Source: an uncultured Pseudomonadota bacterium
GTDB taxonomy: Bacteria > Pseudomonadota > Gammaproteobacteria > Steroidobacterales > Steroidobacteraceae
DNA length: 57,941 bases
Assembly (NCBI GenBank): GCA_902826225.1
Contig: CADEED010000010.1
Span: forward strand, 1-57,941
Direction of reading: 5' to 3'
Shown: one piece after another, positions 1 to 8,089 of the stretch
Layout: every line of letters starts with the position of its first letter
Numbering within the stretch: position 1 is the stretch's first letter
The notes under the pieces: model-generated
What the model saw: only the letters and a program-made list of their open reading frames with translations
What the model was told of the DNA's origin: nothing
The model's database searches: none
Position numbers and translations under genes: made by a program

Positions 1-355
1 GCACTTCGACGTTCAACCCTTCCCACTCGGTCTTCGCGGCCACGACGGCCGCCTTCGCGCTCTCACGGCCAGAATCGACGGCGGCCTTCAGCGAATCGAC
101 GGCCTTCTGCAGGGACGGCGTCCCGGCGAGCACGTCGCCGTACTCCTTCGCCTCGTAACTGCGCTTCAGGCGCGCGAGCTGCGCGTCCACGCCTTTCAAT
201 CCCTCGGGGGCGTATCTCGCCGCATCGTCGCGCACGTCCTTGAGCGACGCCTCGATCTTGTCGAGCGCTTCGTTCGCGGGGCCGCGCTGCTGTGCGCAGC
301 CGGTGGCGAGCATCGCGGCCACGCCGACGGCAGCCAGTAAGTTGGTCATTTTCAT
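1..355 (-). CDS. Lipoprotein, C-terminus cut by window edge
   Basis: The reading frame opens at an ATG at 353-355 and is still open at base 1, so the C-terminus is missing. The product begins MKMTNLLAAVGVAAMLATGC, a classic lipoprotein signal peptide: a Lys at the N-terminus, a hydrophobic core, and a lipobox ATGC with Cys20 as the lipidation site. The visible mature part (about 98 residues) is charged, Ala/Lys/Asp-rich and predicted helical, as in small periplasmic helical or coiled-coil lipoproteins. An AAGGAG ribosome site sits about 8 bases before the ATG, which fixes the start. Function is unknown; an envelope location is the only safe inference. Confidence 0.75.
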   Translation of the reverse strand, partial: MKMTNLLAAVGVAAMLATGCAQQRGPANEALDKIEASLKDVRDDAARYAPEGLKGVDAQLARLKRSYEAKEYGDVLAGTPSLQKAVDSLKAAVDSGRESAKAAVVAAKTEWEGLNVEV

Positions 356-664
356 CGCTCACTCCTTCGTTATCGTTGTCCAGCGGCCCGTACGGACGTG
401 AGGGCCAGGTTGCTAGGTTAGGAGCAGTTTCCCTAACCGCTGCGTAGGACAGCTCCCATGCAGGGGATAGGCCGGCGCGCCAAATCAGGCGGATCGGTGC
501 GCGTGAGCGACATCACGCCCGCCCCGCCTTATGGCGCATGCGCAATCGGGGGAAGCCGGTTCTTTCGCGACCGTGCTCACATTCCGGTTCGAAACCGCAC
601 TTAACAGGGCCGTTATTGTGGACCCGCACTACGTGTTTCACGGCGTCCGCATAACCTAGTCGCC
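356..664. other. Intergenic gap with an inverted repeat at 416-438
   Basis: This is the divergent space between the left-edge lipoprotein and the gene at 665. The only clear structure is GGTTAGG (416-422) facing CCTAACC (432-438) across 9 bases, which could be an operator or a short hairpin. No coding signal beyond antisense shadows and no recognisable RNA gene was seen. Confidence 0.3.
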
Positions 665-1117
665 ATGTCCGCCGCGACGATCCGAGAGACCAGGCAGATC
701 ATGCTGCCGCTGCAGACGGTGCTCGACGCCGTGTTGCAGTTCGACGCGCACCGTGAAGGCACGCTGTCGCGCAGTCCCGTCGTGCAGGCGGAGTTCGTCA
801 CGGATACGAAGGACCTGGGGATGCACGTCGCCGTGCTGAATCCCGAGGACCAGGCGATCGAGTGGCGGACATTCAGCCTGGATGAGCTCGCCTGCGCGAT
901 CATCGCCTTCTGCCGCTCGAAGCGAATCCCGTTGCCTTTCGCGGGCGCGAAGTCTCTGATGATCACCAAGGAGGGCGCTTCGTTCCAGATCGAGAACGAG
1001 GTTCAGGTGGGCCGACAGCCGCCCGGCGCGGACCTGTCGGGGCGCCCGTTGAGATACGCGCGCGGCTACGAGCCGCACGCGCTCACGCCGCCCAGCCGCA
1101 ACAAGGTCGCGATCTAA
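665..1117 (+). CDS. Conserved hypothetical protein, 150 aa
   Basis: I do not recognise this protein. Composition is that of a real soluble protein (balanced hydrophobics, no signal peptide, no membrane segment), unlike the Arg-rich frames antisense to it. It has an N-terminal helical stretch and a C-terminal region containing RKVAI-like basic ends (final residues NKVAI). No Shine-Dalgarno sequence precedes the ATG; an AT-richer CATAAC just upstream could be a -10 box of a short-leader transcript. It converges with the MFS gene, and the two stop codons overlap in the 4-base string CTAA at 1114-1117. Confidence 0.6.
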   Translation: MSAATIRETRQIMLPLQTVLDAVLQFDAHREGTLSRSPVVQAEFVTDTKDLGMHVAVLNPEDQAIEWRTFSLDELACAIIAFCRSKRIPLPFAGAKSLMITKEGASFQIENEVQVGRQPPGADLSGRPLRYARGYEPHALTPPSRNKVAI

Positions 1118-2418
1118 CCGGTCACGCCCGCCGGCGCGCGCATGACCGGCGGCGCGCTCGAACTCCCGGCCAGGATCGGCTTCAGCGGTTCGACGAACGC
1201 CCAGCAAGCGGCGCCCATCACGTACAACCCCGCGATCAGCCACAACGGCACGTTCCAGTTGCCGAGCAGCGTGGCGGAATAGCCCGCGACGGGCTGCAAC
1301 AGAATCGCCGCGATCTGTCCCGCGGTATTCATCGTGGCGGCGACGGTCGCCGAGTGCTCACGCCCGATGTCGACGCACGTGCTCCACGCCGGCGCCGTGG
1401 TCAACATGCACGTGCAACAGGCCAGCGCGATGAACACCGCCGCCACCACGGGCACGGTGGACAGGCTCGCCGTCACGATCATCACGGCCGCGAGCGTGTA
1501 GCCGACGACGCCCGGCGCGCGCCGCCCCAGCGTGAGCCCCGAGCGCCGGGAGATCACGTCGGAAAGATAGCCGCCGAGGAACTGTGTGGGTATCGCGAGC
1601 AGCAGCGGCAACGACGCGAAGATGCCGAGCTGCGTCTTCTCGAGTCCATGCTGCTCGTGCAGGTAGGTGGGCAGCCACGTGATGCAGTAGTAGAACGTGG
1701 CGCAATTGGGCATGTAGAGAAAGCACAGCAGCCGCACGTTGCGCTGGCGGAGCAGGTTGCCCCAGAACTCCCAGCCCCGCGGGAAGGCGACTTCGGGCGG
1801 GCGGTCTCTCAGGATGAGATCGCGCTCGGCCTCGTTGGTCGCCGCGTGTTCGGTCGGCTCATCGCGAAACCAGAAGTGCCAGGCGGCGACCCACACGAAC
1901 CCGACCAGCGTGAACACAACCAGGATCTGCCGCCACGTGAACCACTGCAGTAGCTCGTTCACGAACACGGTGGTGAGCCCGGCCGACGTGTACGCGCATG
2001 CGAAGAAGATGCCCTTCGCGGTGCCGCGTTCGCGCAGCGGCATCCAGCGCGACAGCACCCGCGCCACGCTCGGGAAGGCGCCGGCTTCGCCCGCGCCGAA
2101 CAGGAAACGCGCGATGAGCAGTGAGACGTAGTTGAACGCGCCGGCCGTGGCGAGCGTGAACAGCGACCACACGCTCACGATGCGCGACAACACGTTCTTG
2201 GCGCCGCGGCGGTCGGCCCAGAGGGCCGTGGGGATCTCGAAGATCGCATACGAGAGGATGAACGCAAAGAACACCCAGCTCATCGCGGCGTCGTCGAGGC
2301 CGAACTCCTTCTTGATGTACGGCGCCATCACGCCGATGCAGGCGCGGTCGAGATACGTGACCATGGCGAGCGCGCCCATGAATCCGATCACGCCGTAGCG
2401 TACTTTCGTCGGTTGCAT
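1114..2418 (-). CDS. MFS transporter, anion:cation symporter (ACS) type
   Basis: A 434-residue major facilitator protein with about 12 hydrophobic segments. Near the N-terminus it has MVTYLDRACIGVMAPYI, and the DRACI motif followed by an ADRRGAKN-type loop 2-3 motif is typical of the ACS subfamily (D-galactonate, glucarate, tartrate and other organic acid importers). Two starts are possible: a GTG at 2448 and this ATG, 10 codons later. The ATG is preferred because AAGGGGG lies 5-6 bases upstream and the protein then begins just before the first membrane helix. It is divergent from the secreted hydrolase at 2521, so the pair may release and import a carboxylated substrate; that is inference, and the substrate is unknown. 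Confidence 0.88.
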   Translation of the reverse strand: MQPTKVRYGVIGFMGALAMVTYLDRACIGVMAPYIKKEFGLDDAAMSWVFFAFILSYAIFEIPTALWADRRGAKNVLSRIVSVWSLFTLATAGAFNYVSLLIARFLFGAGEAGAFPSVARVLSRWMPLRERGTAKGIFFACAYTSAGLTTVFVNELLQWFTWRQILVVFTLVGFVWVAAWHFWFRDEPTEHAATNEAERDLILRDRPPEVAFPRGWEFWGNLLRQRNVRLLCFLYMPNCATFYYCITWLPTYLHEQHGLEKTQLGIFASLPLLLAIPTQFLGGYLSDVISRRSGLTLGRRAPGVVGYTLAAVMIVTASLSTVPVVAAVFIALACCTCMLTTAPAWSTCVDIGREHSATVAATMNTAGQIAAILLQPVAGYSATLLGNWNVPLWLIAGLYVMGAACWAFVEPLKPILAGSSSAPPVMRAPAGVTG

Positions 2419-2463
2419 CGAGTCCCCCTTCGCGGGAGATTTGACCACATTGCAACCCGTGAT

Positions 2464-2474
2464 GGTCCGGGACC
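2464..2474. promoter_or_regulatory. Palindrome in the divergent MFS/hydrolase promoter region
   Basis: GGTCC-G-GGACC is a perfect 11-base inverted repeat in the 102-base space between the two divergent starts (2418 and 2521). It is a candidate shared operator; no regulator gene is adjacent. Confidence 0.25.
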
Positions 2475-2520
2475 GTCTTATCCATAGTTGCGCGGGCGGC
2501 GCCGCCCGAGGGAAAAGACA

Positions 2521-5500
2521 ATGACCCGAATCGTCTCGCTGGCCGCGGTCGCGGCCGGCTTATCGCTGCTGGCTCTCGGGGCCCGCTCGGAAGAGCCGCT
2601 GGCGCCTCAGCCCAGGATCAGCGAGCAGATGCGGATGCCGTGGCAGCGCGACCGGACGGACTACTTCCGGCGCTTCACGCTGTCCTCGAATCTCGACTGC
2701 GACCTGCCGACGCAGTGCATCCCCGACGAATCGACCTTCGTGGCCACCGACGGCGGTGAGAGCAAGGACAAGGACGGCAAGCCGGTCAAATGGCGGCGCG
2801 CCGACAGCTGGGGCGATGCGTTCGGATTCGGGGAGGACGTCGAGGACGGGCAGGTTGCCTATGCCTTCCGCAACATTCCGCGCGAGCGGGCAGGGCCCGT
2901 CCGGATCGCCATCGGCACGGACAACGGCGTACGCGTCTGGGTCAACGGAAAACAGGTCCTCGCGCGCGACGGCCGCCGCAAACTGACCTGGGACGACGAT
3001 CTCGTCGATGTCGACCTGAAGGCGGGCGACAACCAGCTCCTGCTCAAACTCGCGGCGAAGGATTCGTTCGCGGTACGCGTGCTCGAGAGCGGCGCCACGC
3101 GCGAACGCCGCGCCGAGATCGCGCCGGACATCATCGAGATGCAGCCGGAGCTGTTCACCGTGCGCACCGACAGCTCGAAGCAGCGCGCCGATCGGGCCCC
3201 GGTGAATATCGACGTGTTCGCGCCCGGCGGCGAGGTGAAGTTCTCCGCGACGGCGGGGCGTGGCGAGCGGGTCGGCGTCGATGCGAAGGGCTGGCCCGAC
3301 GGTCCGTATGAAGCGCGCTTCGTGACCCAGAACCACCTGGGACTCCACCACGTCACCTATCGCCCCTGGTACAAGGGCAACGCGCTCGACAAGGTGCGCG
3401 AACTCGAGAAGGCGGCGGCAGCGGCGGATGCATCGAAGCCCGAAGGTTTTACACTGAAGATGCTCGCGGAGATGGTCGAAGACCGTCTCGAGACCAGGCT
3501 CGCGGATGCCAAGGGCAACCCCTGGCCCAAGATCCACCCGGCGCTGATCGAGTTCGACGAGCTGATGCTCGAGCGCGCGGGAAAGCCAGGGCGGGTGCAC
3601 GGCGGCGGATTCGTCCGGCTCGCGTGGATCGACGACACGGACGGCACGCCGCAGTACTGCCGCGCCTATCTACCTTGGAACTACGACGCATCGAGGAAGT
3701 GGCCGACGCTCCTGCAGCTGCACGGATACAACCCGAAGAATCCCAGGTACGTCGACTGGTGGGGCGCCGACAGCCGCTACGCGCCATACGAGACCGAGTT
3801 CTCGGGCAACCGCAGTCTCATCTATATCGAGCCCCATGGCCGCGGCAATACACAATACTCCGCGTTCGGCGGCGCGGACGTGAAGCGTTGCCTGGCCGAA
3901 GCGAAGCGCGTACTGAGCGTCGACGACGATCGCGTCTATCTCACGGGCGAGTCGATGGGCGGATGGGGCACGTGGAGCGTCGGCACGCGCAATCCGGAGC
4001 TGTTCGCGGCGATCGCGCCGGTTTTCGGCGGCACGGATTACCGCGCGGCGACCGAGGAGGAGAATCTCGTGAAGCTCACGCCGCTCGAGCACTTCCTGCT
4101 CGGCCGCGACAGCAGCTGGGCGCAGGCGGAAAGCCTCAACAACATGCCGATCTTCGTCGACCACGGAGACCAGGACGGCGCCGTGAAGGTGGAGTGGTCG
4201 CGCTGGGGCGTGCGCCTGCTGCAGCGCTGGGGCTACGACGTCCGCTATCGCGAGTTTCCGGGCAAGGTCCACGAGACGTTGTCGTGGAGCAACCCGCTCA
4301 TGAACGTCGAGTCGTTCCTGGAGCACGAGCGCGATGCGCACCCGCGTCACGTGCGTGTGCGCTCGGCGGAGTTGCGCAACGCCCAGGCGTACTGGGTGCG
4401 CGTCGAGCAGCGCGCCCGGCCGCTCGAGTTCCTGAACGTCGATGCCGAGGTTGTCGACGCGAACGTGATCCGGCTCGACACGGAGAATGTCCTCGATGTC
4501 GCGCTGTCACCCGGGCCGCTCGTCGACGCGGCGCGTCCGGTGAAAGTTGTCTGGAATGGCGCCGCGCGCCACATGAAGCTCCCTGCCGACGGCGAGCTGC
4601 GTCTCACCGATGCGGCCTACAAGCCGGCAAGACTGCGCAAGACGCGCGAGCTTCCGGGCAGCCTCAACGACTTCTTCAACACGCCGTTCGCGGTCGTCGT
4701 CGGCACGAGCTCCCGGGATGCGCGCAGCAACGAACTGTGCCGTGCGCACGCAGAGCAGTTCGTGGACAACTGGAAGGAGTGGCAGAAGCACCCGCCGCGG
4801 CTCTTCAAAGACACCGAGATCTCCGAGGCCGACATCGCGAAGTACTCGCTGATCCTGATCGGCGGGCCGGAGGCCAACCGCGTGGCCGCGAGACTCGCGC
4901 CCCGGGTGCCGCTACGGATCCGCGGTGACGTCATCACCGTGGGCGGGCAGGACTACCACGCGAAGAACGCGGGCATCCAGATGCTGTATCCGAACCCGCG
5001 CAATGCCGAGCGCTACCTGTGGATCACCGCGGGCACCACGGCGCAGGGCCTGGCACTGGCAGCTCCCAATCCCTACAACCTCGTCGAGTGGGATTTCATC
5101 ATCGATGACGGCCACATTCCGGCCGTGGGCGGCGTGACGATGCGCGAGCGGACGCGCGTGGTTTCCGGGATGTTCGATCAGAACTGGCGCTTCGACGCTT
5201 CGTTCGCCCGGCGCGGCGACGAGGCGGAACGCAAGAACGGCCGATTGCTGGGGATGCCGAGCGGGGCGCCGACGGATGCGAAGCTGGCTGCCGAGATCGC
5301 CGGCAAATACCAGATCACGAACGGCCCGACCGTCGTGATCGCGTCTCGGGACGGAAAGCTGATCCTCCAGGTCGATGACGCGAACGACTCGGCGGAGATG
5401 CAGATCGTCGAGGGTCTCAGGTTCTACCTGCCGCGCTTCAGCCTGTGGCTGTGGTTCGAGCGCGATGCGGCGGCGAAGGTGACGGTGCTCAAGGGTTTTC

Positions 5501-5535
5501 AAGGCGAGGATTTCGAGGGCAAGCGCGTCGACTGA
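2521..5535 (+). CDS. Secreted prolyl-oligopeptidase/esterase-type serine hydrolase
   Basis: A 1004-residue protein with a Sec signal peptide (MTRIVSLAAVAAGLSLLALGA). The ATG at 2521 is chosen over the upstream frame start at 2488 because the signal peptide begins there. The N-terminal third resembles a beta-sandwich domain. The centre is an alpha/beta-hydrolase: LQLHGYN strand, GESMGG nucleophile elbow with Ser478, an HGDQD acidic region, and GKVHE with candidate His584. The C-terminal 400 residues are an uncharacterised region typical of very large bacterial S9/PHB-depolymerase-like hydrolases. It probably acts on an oligomeric or polymeric ester or peptide outside the cytoplasm. Divergent transcription from an ACS-family importer suggests a catabolic pair. 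The exact substrate cannot be read from the sequence. Confidence 0.82.
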   Translation: MTRIVSLAAVAAGLSLLALGARSEEPLAPQPRISEQMRMPWQRDRTDYFRRFTLSSNLDCDLPTQCIPDESTFVATDGGESKDKDGKPVKWRRADSWGDAFGFGEDVEDGQVAYAFRNIPRERAGPVRIAIGTDNGVRVWVNGKQVLARDGRRKLTWDDDLVDVDLKAGDNQLLLKLAAKDSFAVRVLESGATRERRAEIAPDIIEMQPELFTVRTDSSKQRADRAPVNIDVFAPGGEVKFSATAGRGERVGVDAKGWPDGPYEARFVTQNHLGLHHVTYRPWYKGNALDKVRELEKAAAAADASKPEGFTLKMLAEMVEDRLETRLADAKGNPWPKIHPALIEFDELMLERAGKPGRVHGGGFVRLAWIDDTDGTPQYCRAYLPWNYDASRKWPTLLQLHGYNPKNPRYVDWWGADSRYAPYETEFSGNRSLIYIEPHGRGNTQYSAFGGADVKRCLAEAKRVLSVDDDRVYLTGESMGGWGTWSVGTRNPELFAAIAPVFGGTDYRAATEEENLVKLTPLEHFLLGRDSSWAQAESLNNMPIFVDHGDQDGAVKVEWSRWGVRLLQRWGYDVRYREFPGKVHETLSWSNPLMNVESFLEHERDAHPRHVRVRSAELRNAQAYWVRVEQRARPLEFLNVDAEVVDANVIRLDTENVLDVALSPGPLVDAARPVKVVWNGAARHMKLPADGELRLTDAAYKPARLRKTRELPGSLNDFFNTPFAVVVGTSSRDARSNELCRAHAEQFVDNWKEWQKHPPRLFKDTEISEADIAKYSLILIGGPEANRVAARLAPRVPLRIRGDVITVGGQDYHAKNAGIQMLYPNPRNAERYLWITAGTTAQGLALAAPNPYNLVEWDFIIDDGHIPAVGGVTMRERTRVVSGMFDQNWRFDASFARRGDEAERKNGRLLGMPSGAPTDAKLAAEIAGKYQITNGPTVVIASRDGKLILQVDDANDSAEMQIVEGLRFYLPRFSLWLWFERDAAAKVTVLKGFQGEDFEGKRVD

Positions 5536-5568
5536 CATCGCTGGCAGCGCGCGCAGGCGGCCAGTAGC

Positions 5569-6129
5569 ATGCGCGCCATGCTGATGCTGCTCGGACTGAT
5601 GATTCCGCTCGCACTCTTCGTCTGGGTGGCGTTCGCGTTCAACTTCCTGATTCGCGACCGAAATCGCGTCAAACAAGGCTGGGCCGACGTCGACGTGCAG
5701 CTCCTGCGCCGTCACGATCTCGTCCCGCGGCTCGCGGACATCGTGAAGGGATACGCGGGCTACGAGCGCGCGCTGCTCGAAAGCGTGACCGAGCTGCGCA
5801 CCCGCGGCGCGGCCGAGCAACATCCCGGCGCGCGCGGGCTGGTCGAGAGCTCGCTCGGTGCCGGCGTCCAGAAGCTCGTGGCGCTCGTCGAGGCCTATCC
5901 AGACCTCAAGGCGAGCCAGAACTTCGCCGAACTGCAGAAGCAGCTGGCCGACACCGAGAACCAGATCCAGTACGCGCGCCGCTTCTACAACGGCGCCGTG
6001 AATCTCTACAACAACCGCGTGCAGAAGTTTCCCGACGTGATCGTCGCGAGCCTGTTCGATTTCAAGGCGGCCGAGTTTTTCGAGCTCGAGGATCGCGCGC
6101 AGGCGCAGGCGCCGAGGGTGTCTACGTGA
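5569..6129 (+). CDS. LemA family protein
   Basis: A 186-residue protein with one N-terminal membrane helix (about residues 4-25) followed by the LemA signature: NRVKQGWADVDVQLLRRHDLVPRL, then a long helical bundle with ENQIQYARRFYNGAVNLYNN, a highly conserved family motif. LemA proteins are membrane-anchored helical-bundle proteins of unclear function, commonly paired with DUF2207 or TPM-domain proteins, as here. The stop codon overlaps the GTG start of the next gene, so the two are probably translationally coupled. Alternative in-frame ATGs at 5578 and 5584 would shorten it by a few residues. Confidence 0.93.
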   Translation: MRAMLMLLGLMIPLALFVWVAFAFNFLIRDRNRVKQGWADVDVQLLRRHDLVPRLADIVKGYAGYERALLESVTELRTRGAAEQHPGARGLVESSLGAGVQKLVALVEAYPDLKASQNFAELQKQLADTENQIQYARRFYNGAVNLYNNRVQKFPDVIVASLFDFKAAEFFELEDRAQAQAPRVST

Positions 6130-7994
6130 GGCGCTGGATGCGGCCCGCCGCGGCGTTGCTGGTGCTCCTCACGGGTGTCGCCGCGCCGGCGCGCGCGGAC
6201 GAGCGCATCCTCGCCTACGACAGCCGCATCACGGTCGAGCGCGACGGCACCCTCGAAGTGCGCGAGGAGATCCGAGTCCGCGCCGAGGGGCGCGACATCC
6301 GCCGCGGCATATACCGCGATTTCCCGACGACCTACCCGACGACGGGTGGGCGATACATCACGGTCGGCTTCGCATTCCAGGGCGCGACGATGGACGGTCA
6401 GTCGCAGCCGTGGCGCACCGAGAATCGCGGCAACGGCGTGCGCGTCTACGTCGGCGATCCGAATCGCAACGTGTCCCGCGGCGAACACACCTACCTGCTC
6501 ATCTACCGCACCGACCGGCAGATGGGCGACTTCGCGGATCACGACGAGCTGTACTGGAACGTGACGGGCAACGGCTGGGGCTTCCCGATCGACAAGGCGA
6601 GCGCGACGGTCGTGCTGCCCGACGGAATTCCCGCGGACCAGGTCAGGCTCGAGGCATATACCGGGCCGCAGGGCGCGCAGGGCCGGGACTTCACCGCTCA
6701 ACTACTCGGCTCGACGCCCAAGTTCGCGACGACACGACCGCTCGGCGAACGCGAAGGCCTCACGATCGTCGCGATGTGGCCCAAGGGGCACATCACCGCC
6801 GCCGTCGAGAATTCCCTTGCCGCCCGGGTTCCGCAGCCGATCTCCACGCACGACGGCGCGGCGTACCAGGGCTCGACCGCCGGCGGCCGTTCCCAGGGCT
6901 CGCCCGCCGAAGGCATCCTGCAGCGCGAGTTGCCGAAAACCGCGGCGCCCCTGTACGTGGCGGGATTCGGACTCGCGTTTCTGCTTCTCTATTACTACTG
7001 GATCTGGGACCGGGTCGGCCGGGATCCTCCCGGCCGCGTCGTGATTCCCGAGTACGAGATGCCGCGCGACCTGTCCGCGGCGGCGATGCGCTACATCGTA
7101 CGCATGGGTTACGACGACGCGGGCTTCGGCGCGGGGGTCTTGAGTCTGGCCGTGAAGGGACACCTGCACATCGAGGAGGAGTCGGGCGTCCTCGGGTTCG
7201 GCAAGAAATTCACGCTCGAGCGCGCCGTGCGCGCCGACGCGCGCCCGACCACGCAGGATGAGCAGGTGCTGCTCGACCGGATCTTCGCAGGGGGCGACCG
7301 GCTGGAGCTGGAAAAGCGGAACCACTCGATCGTGCGCGGTGCCCGCTCCGCGCACCAGGGGGCGCTCAAGCGTCAGTACAGCTCCGGGTTCTTCCGCATC
7401 AACGGCGGCTGGCATGCGCTCGGCGTGGTCTTCAGCCTGCTGTTCGGGTTCGTCGCGTTCGCGCTCCCGGGCAACACGGATGCCTGGCCCGAGTGGCACT
7501 TCGCGACACCGCCCGGCCGGCTCACGCTGTTCCTGCTCGTCTGCGGCCTCGCGGCCAATGGCGTGTTCGGCAAATTGCTCAAGGCTCCGACCGTCGTCGG
7601 TCAGACGGCCATGGACCGGATTCGCGGGTTCAAGATGTACCTCGAAGTCGCGGAGGGAGACGACATCCGCCGCGCCGGTGGCCCGCCGCCCCCGCGGCTC
7701 ACGCCGCAGATCTTCGAGTCCTATCTACCGGCGGCGCTGGCGCTCGGCGTCGAATCCGCCTGGTCGGAGAAGTTCGCGCGCGTGCTCGACATCGAGGCGC
7801 CGAACTACCGCCCAGGCTGGTACTCCGGCAGCGCCTGGAACATCGCGCACGTCGCGAGCTTCTCCTCGAATCTGGGCTCGTCGCTCAACAGTGCGATCTC
7901 GTCGGCGTCCACCGCGCCCGGCTCGTCGTCCGGCGGCGGTGGCGGCGGCTCCTCGGGCGGCGGTGGCGGTGGCGGCGGCGGTGGCGGCTGGTAG
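6126..7994 (+). CDS. DUF2207 domain membrane protein (LemA partner)
   Basis: A 622-residue protein beginning at a GTG that shares GTGA with the lemA stop. It has a signal peptide (about residues 1-25, ending in APARA), then a DUF2207 beta-rich extracytoplasmic domain (conserved HTYLLIYRTDRQM and DELYWNVTGNGW motifs). A membrane helix (about residues 276-294) follows, then a cytoplasmic region and two further hydrophobic segments around 430-480. The C-terminus is almost pure Gly/Ser ending in Trp, as is usual for this family. Its role is unknown. The low-complexity tail is native to the family, not a sequencing artefact. Confidence 0.92.
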   Translation: MRRWMRPAAALLVLLTGVAAPARADERILAYDSRITVERDGTLEVREEIRVRAEGRDIRRGIYRDFPTTYPTTGGRYITVGFAFQGATMDGQSQPWRTENRGNGVRVYVGDPNRNVSRGEHTYLLIYRTDRQMGDFADHDELYWNVTGNGWGFPIDKASATVVLPDGIPADQVRLEAYTGPQGAQGRDFTAQLLGSTPKFATTRPLGEREGLTIVAMWPKGHITAAVENSLAARVPQPISTHDGAAYQGSTAGGRSQGSPAEGILQRELPKTAAPLYVAGFGLAFLLLYYYWIWDRVGRDPPGRVVIPEYEMPRDLSAAAMRYIVRMGYDDAGFGAGVLSLAVKGHLHIEEESGVLGFGKKFTLERAVRADARPTTQDEQVLLDRIFAGGDRLELEKRNHSIVRGARSAHQGALKRQYSSGFFRINGGWHALGVVFSLLFGFVAFALPGNTDAWPEWHFATPPGRLTLFLLVCGLAANGVFGKLLKAPTVVGQTAMDRIRGFKMYLEVAEGDDIRRAGGPPPPRLTPQIFESYLPAALALGVESAWSEKFARVLDIEAPNYRPGWYSGSAWNIAHVASFSSNLGSSLNSAISSASTAPGSSSGGGGGGSSGGGGGGGGGGGW

Positions 7995-8004
7995 GGACTG
8001 TCCC
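7994..8004. repeat. Short palindrome GGGACTGTCCC
   Basis: A perfect inverted repeat with a 1-base centre begins at the last base of the DUF2207 stop codon and is followed by a T/C-rich stretch. It lies between convergent genes and may be a weak transcription end or a small palindromic repeat like the one at 29614. Confidence 0.3.
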
Positions 8005-8089
8005 CTTGTCTTGTCATCTGACTTCAGCGATGAGCTGAACCTCGACGATCCCGCTGTCCGCCAGCAACACGGCGATTCCCTCTCGATGC

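Noticed and set aside
7930..7990. Glycine-codon tract as a simple-sequence or phase-variation repeat
   Set aside because: The Gly/Ser-rich C-terminus ending in Trp is a normal feature of the DUF2207 family, and codons are mixed.
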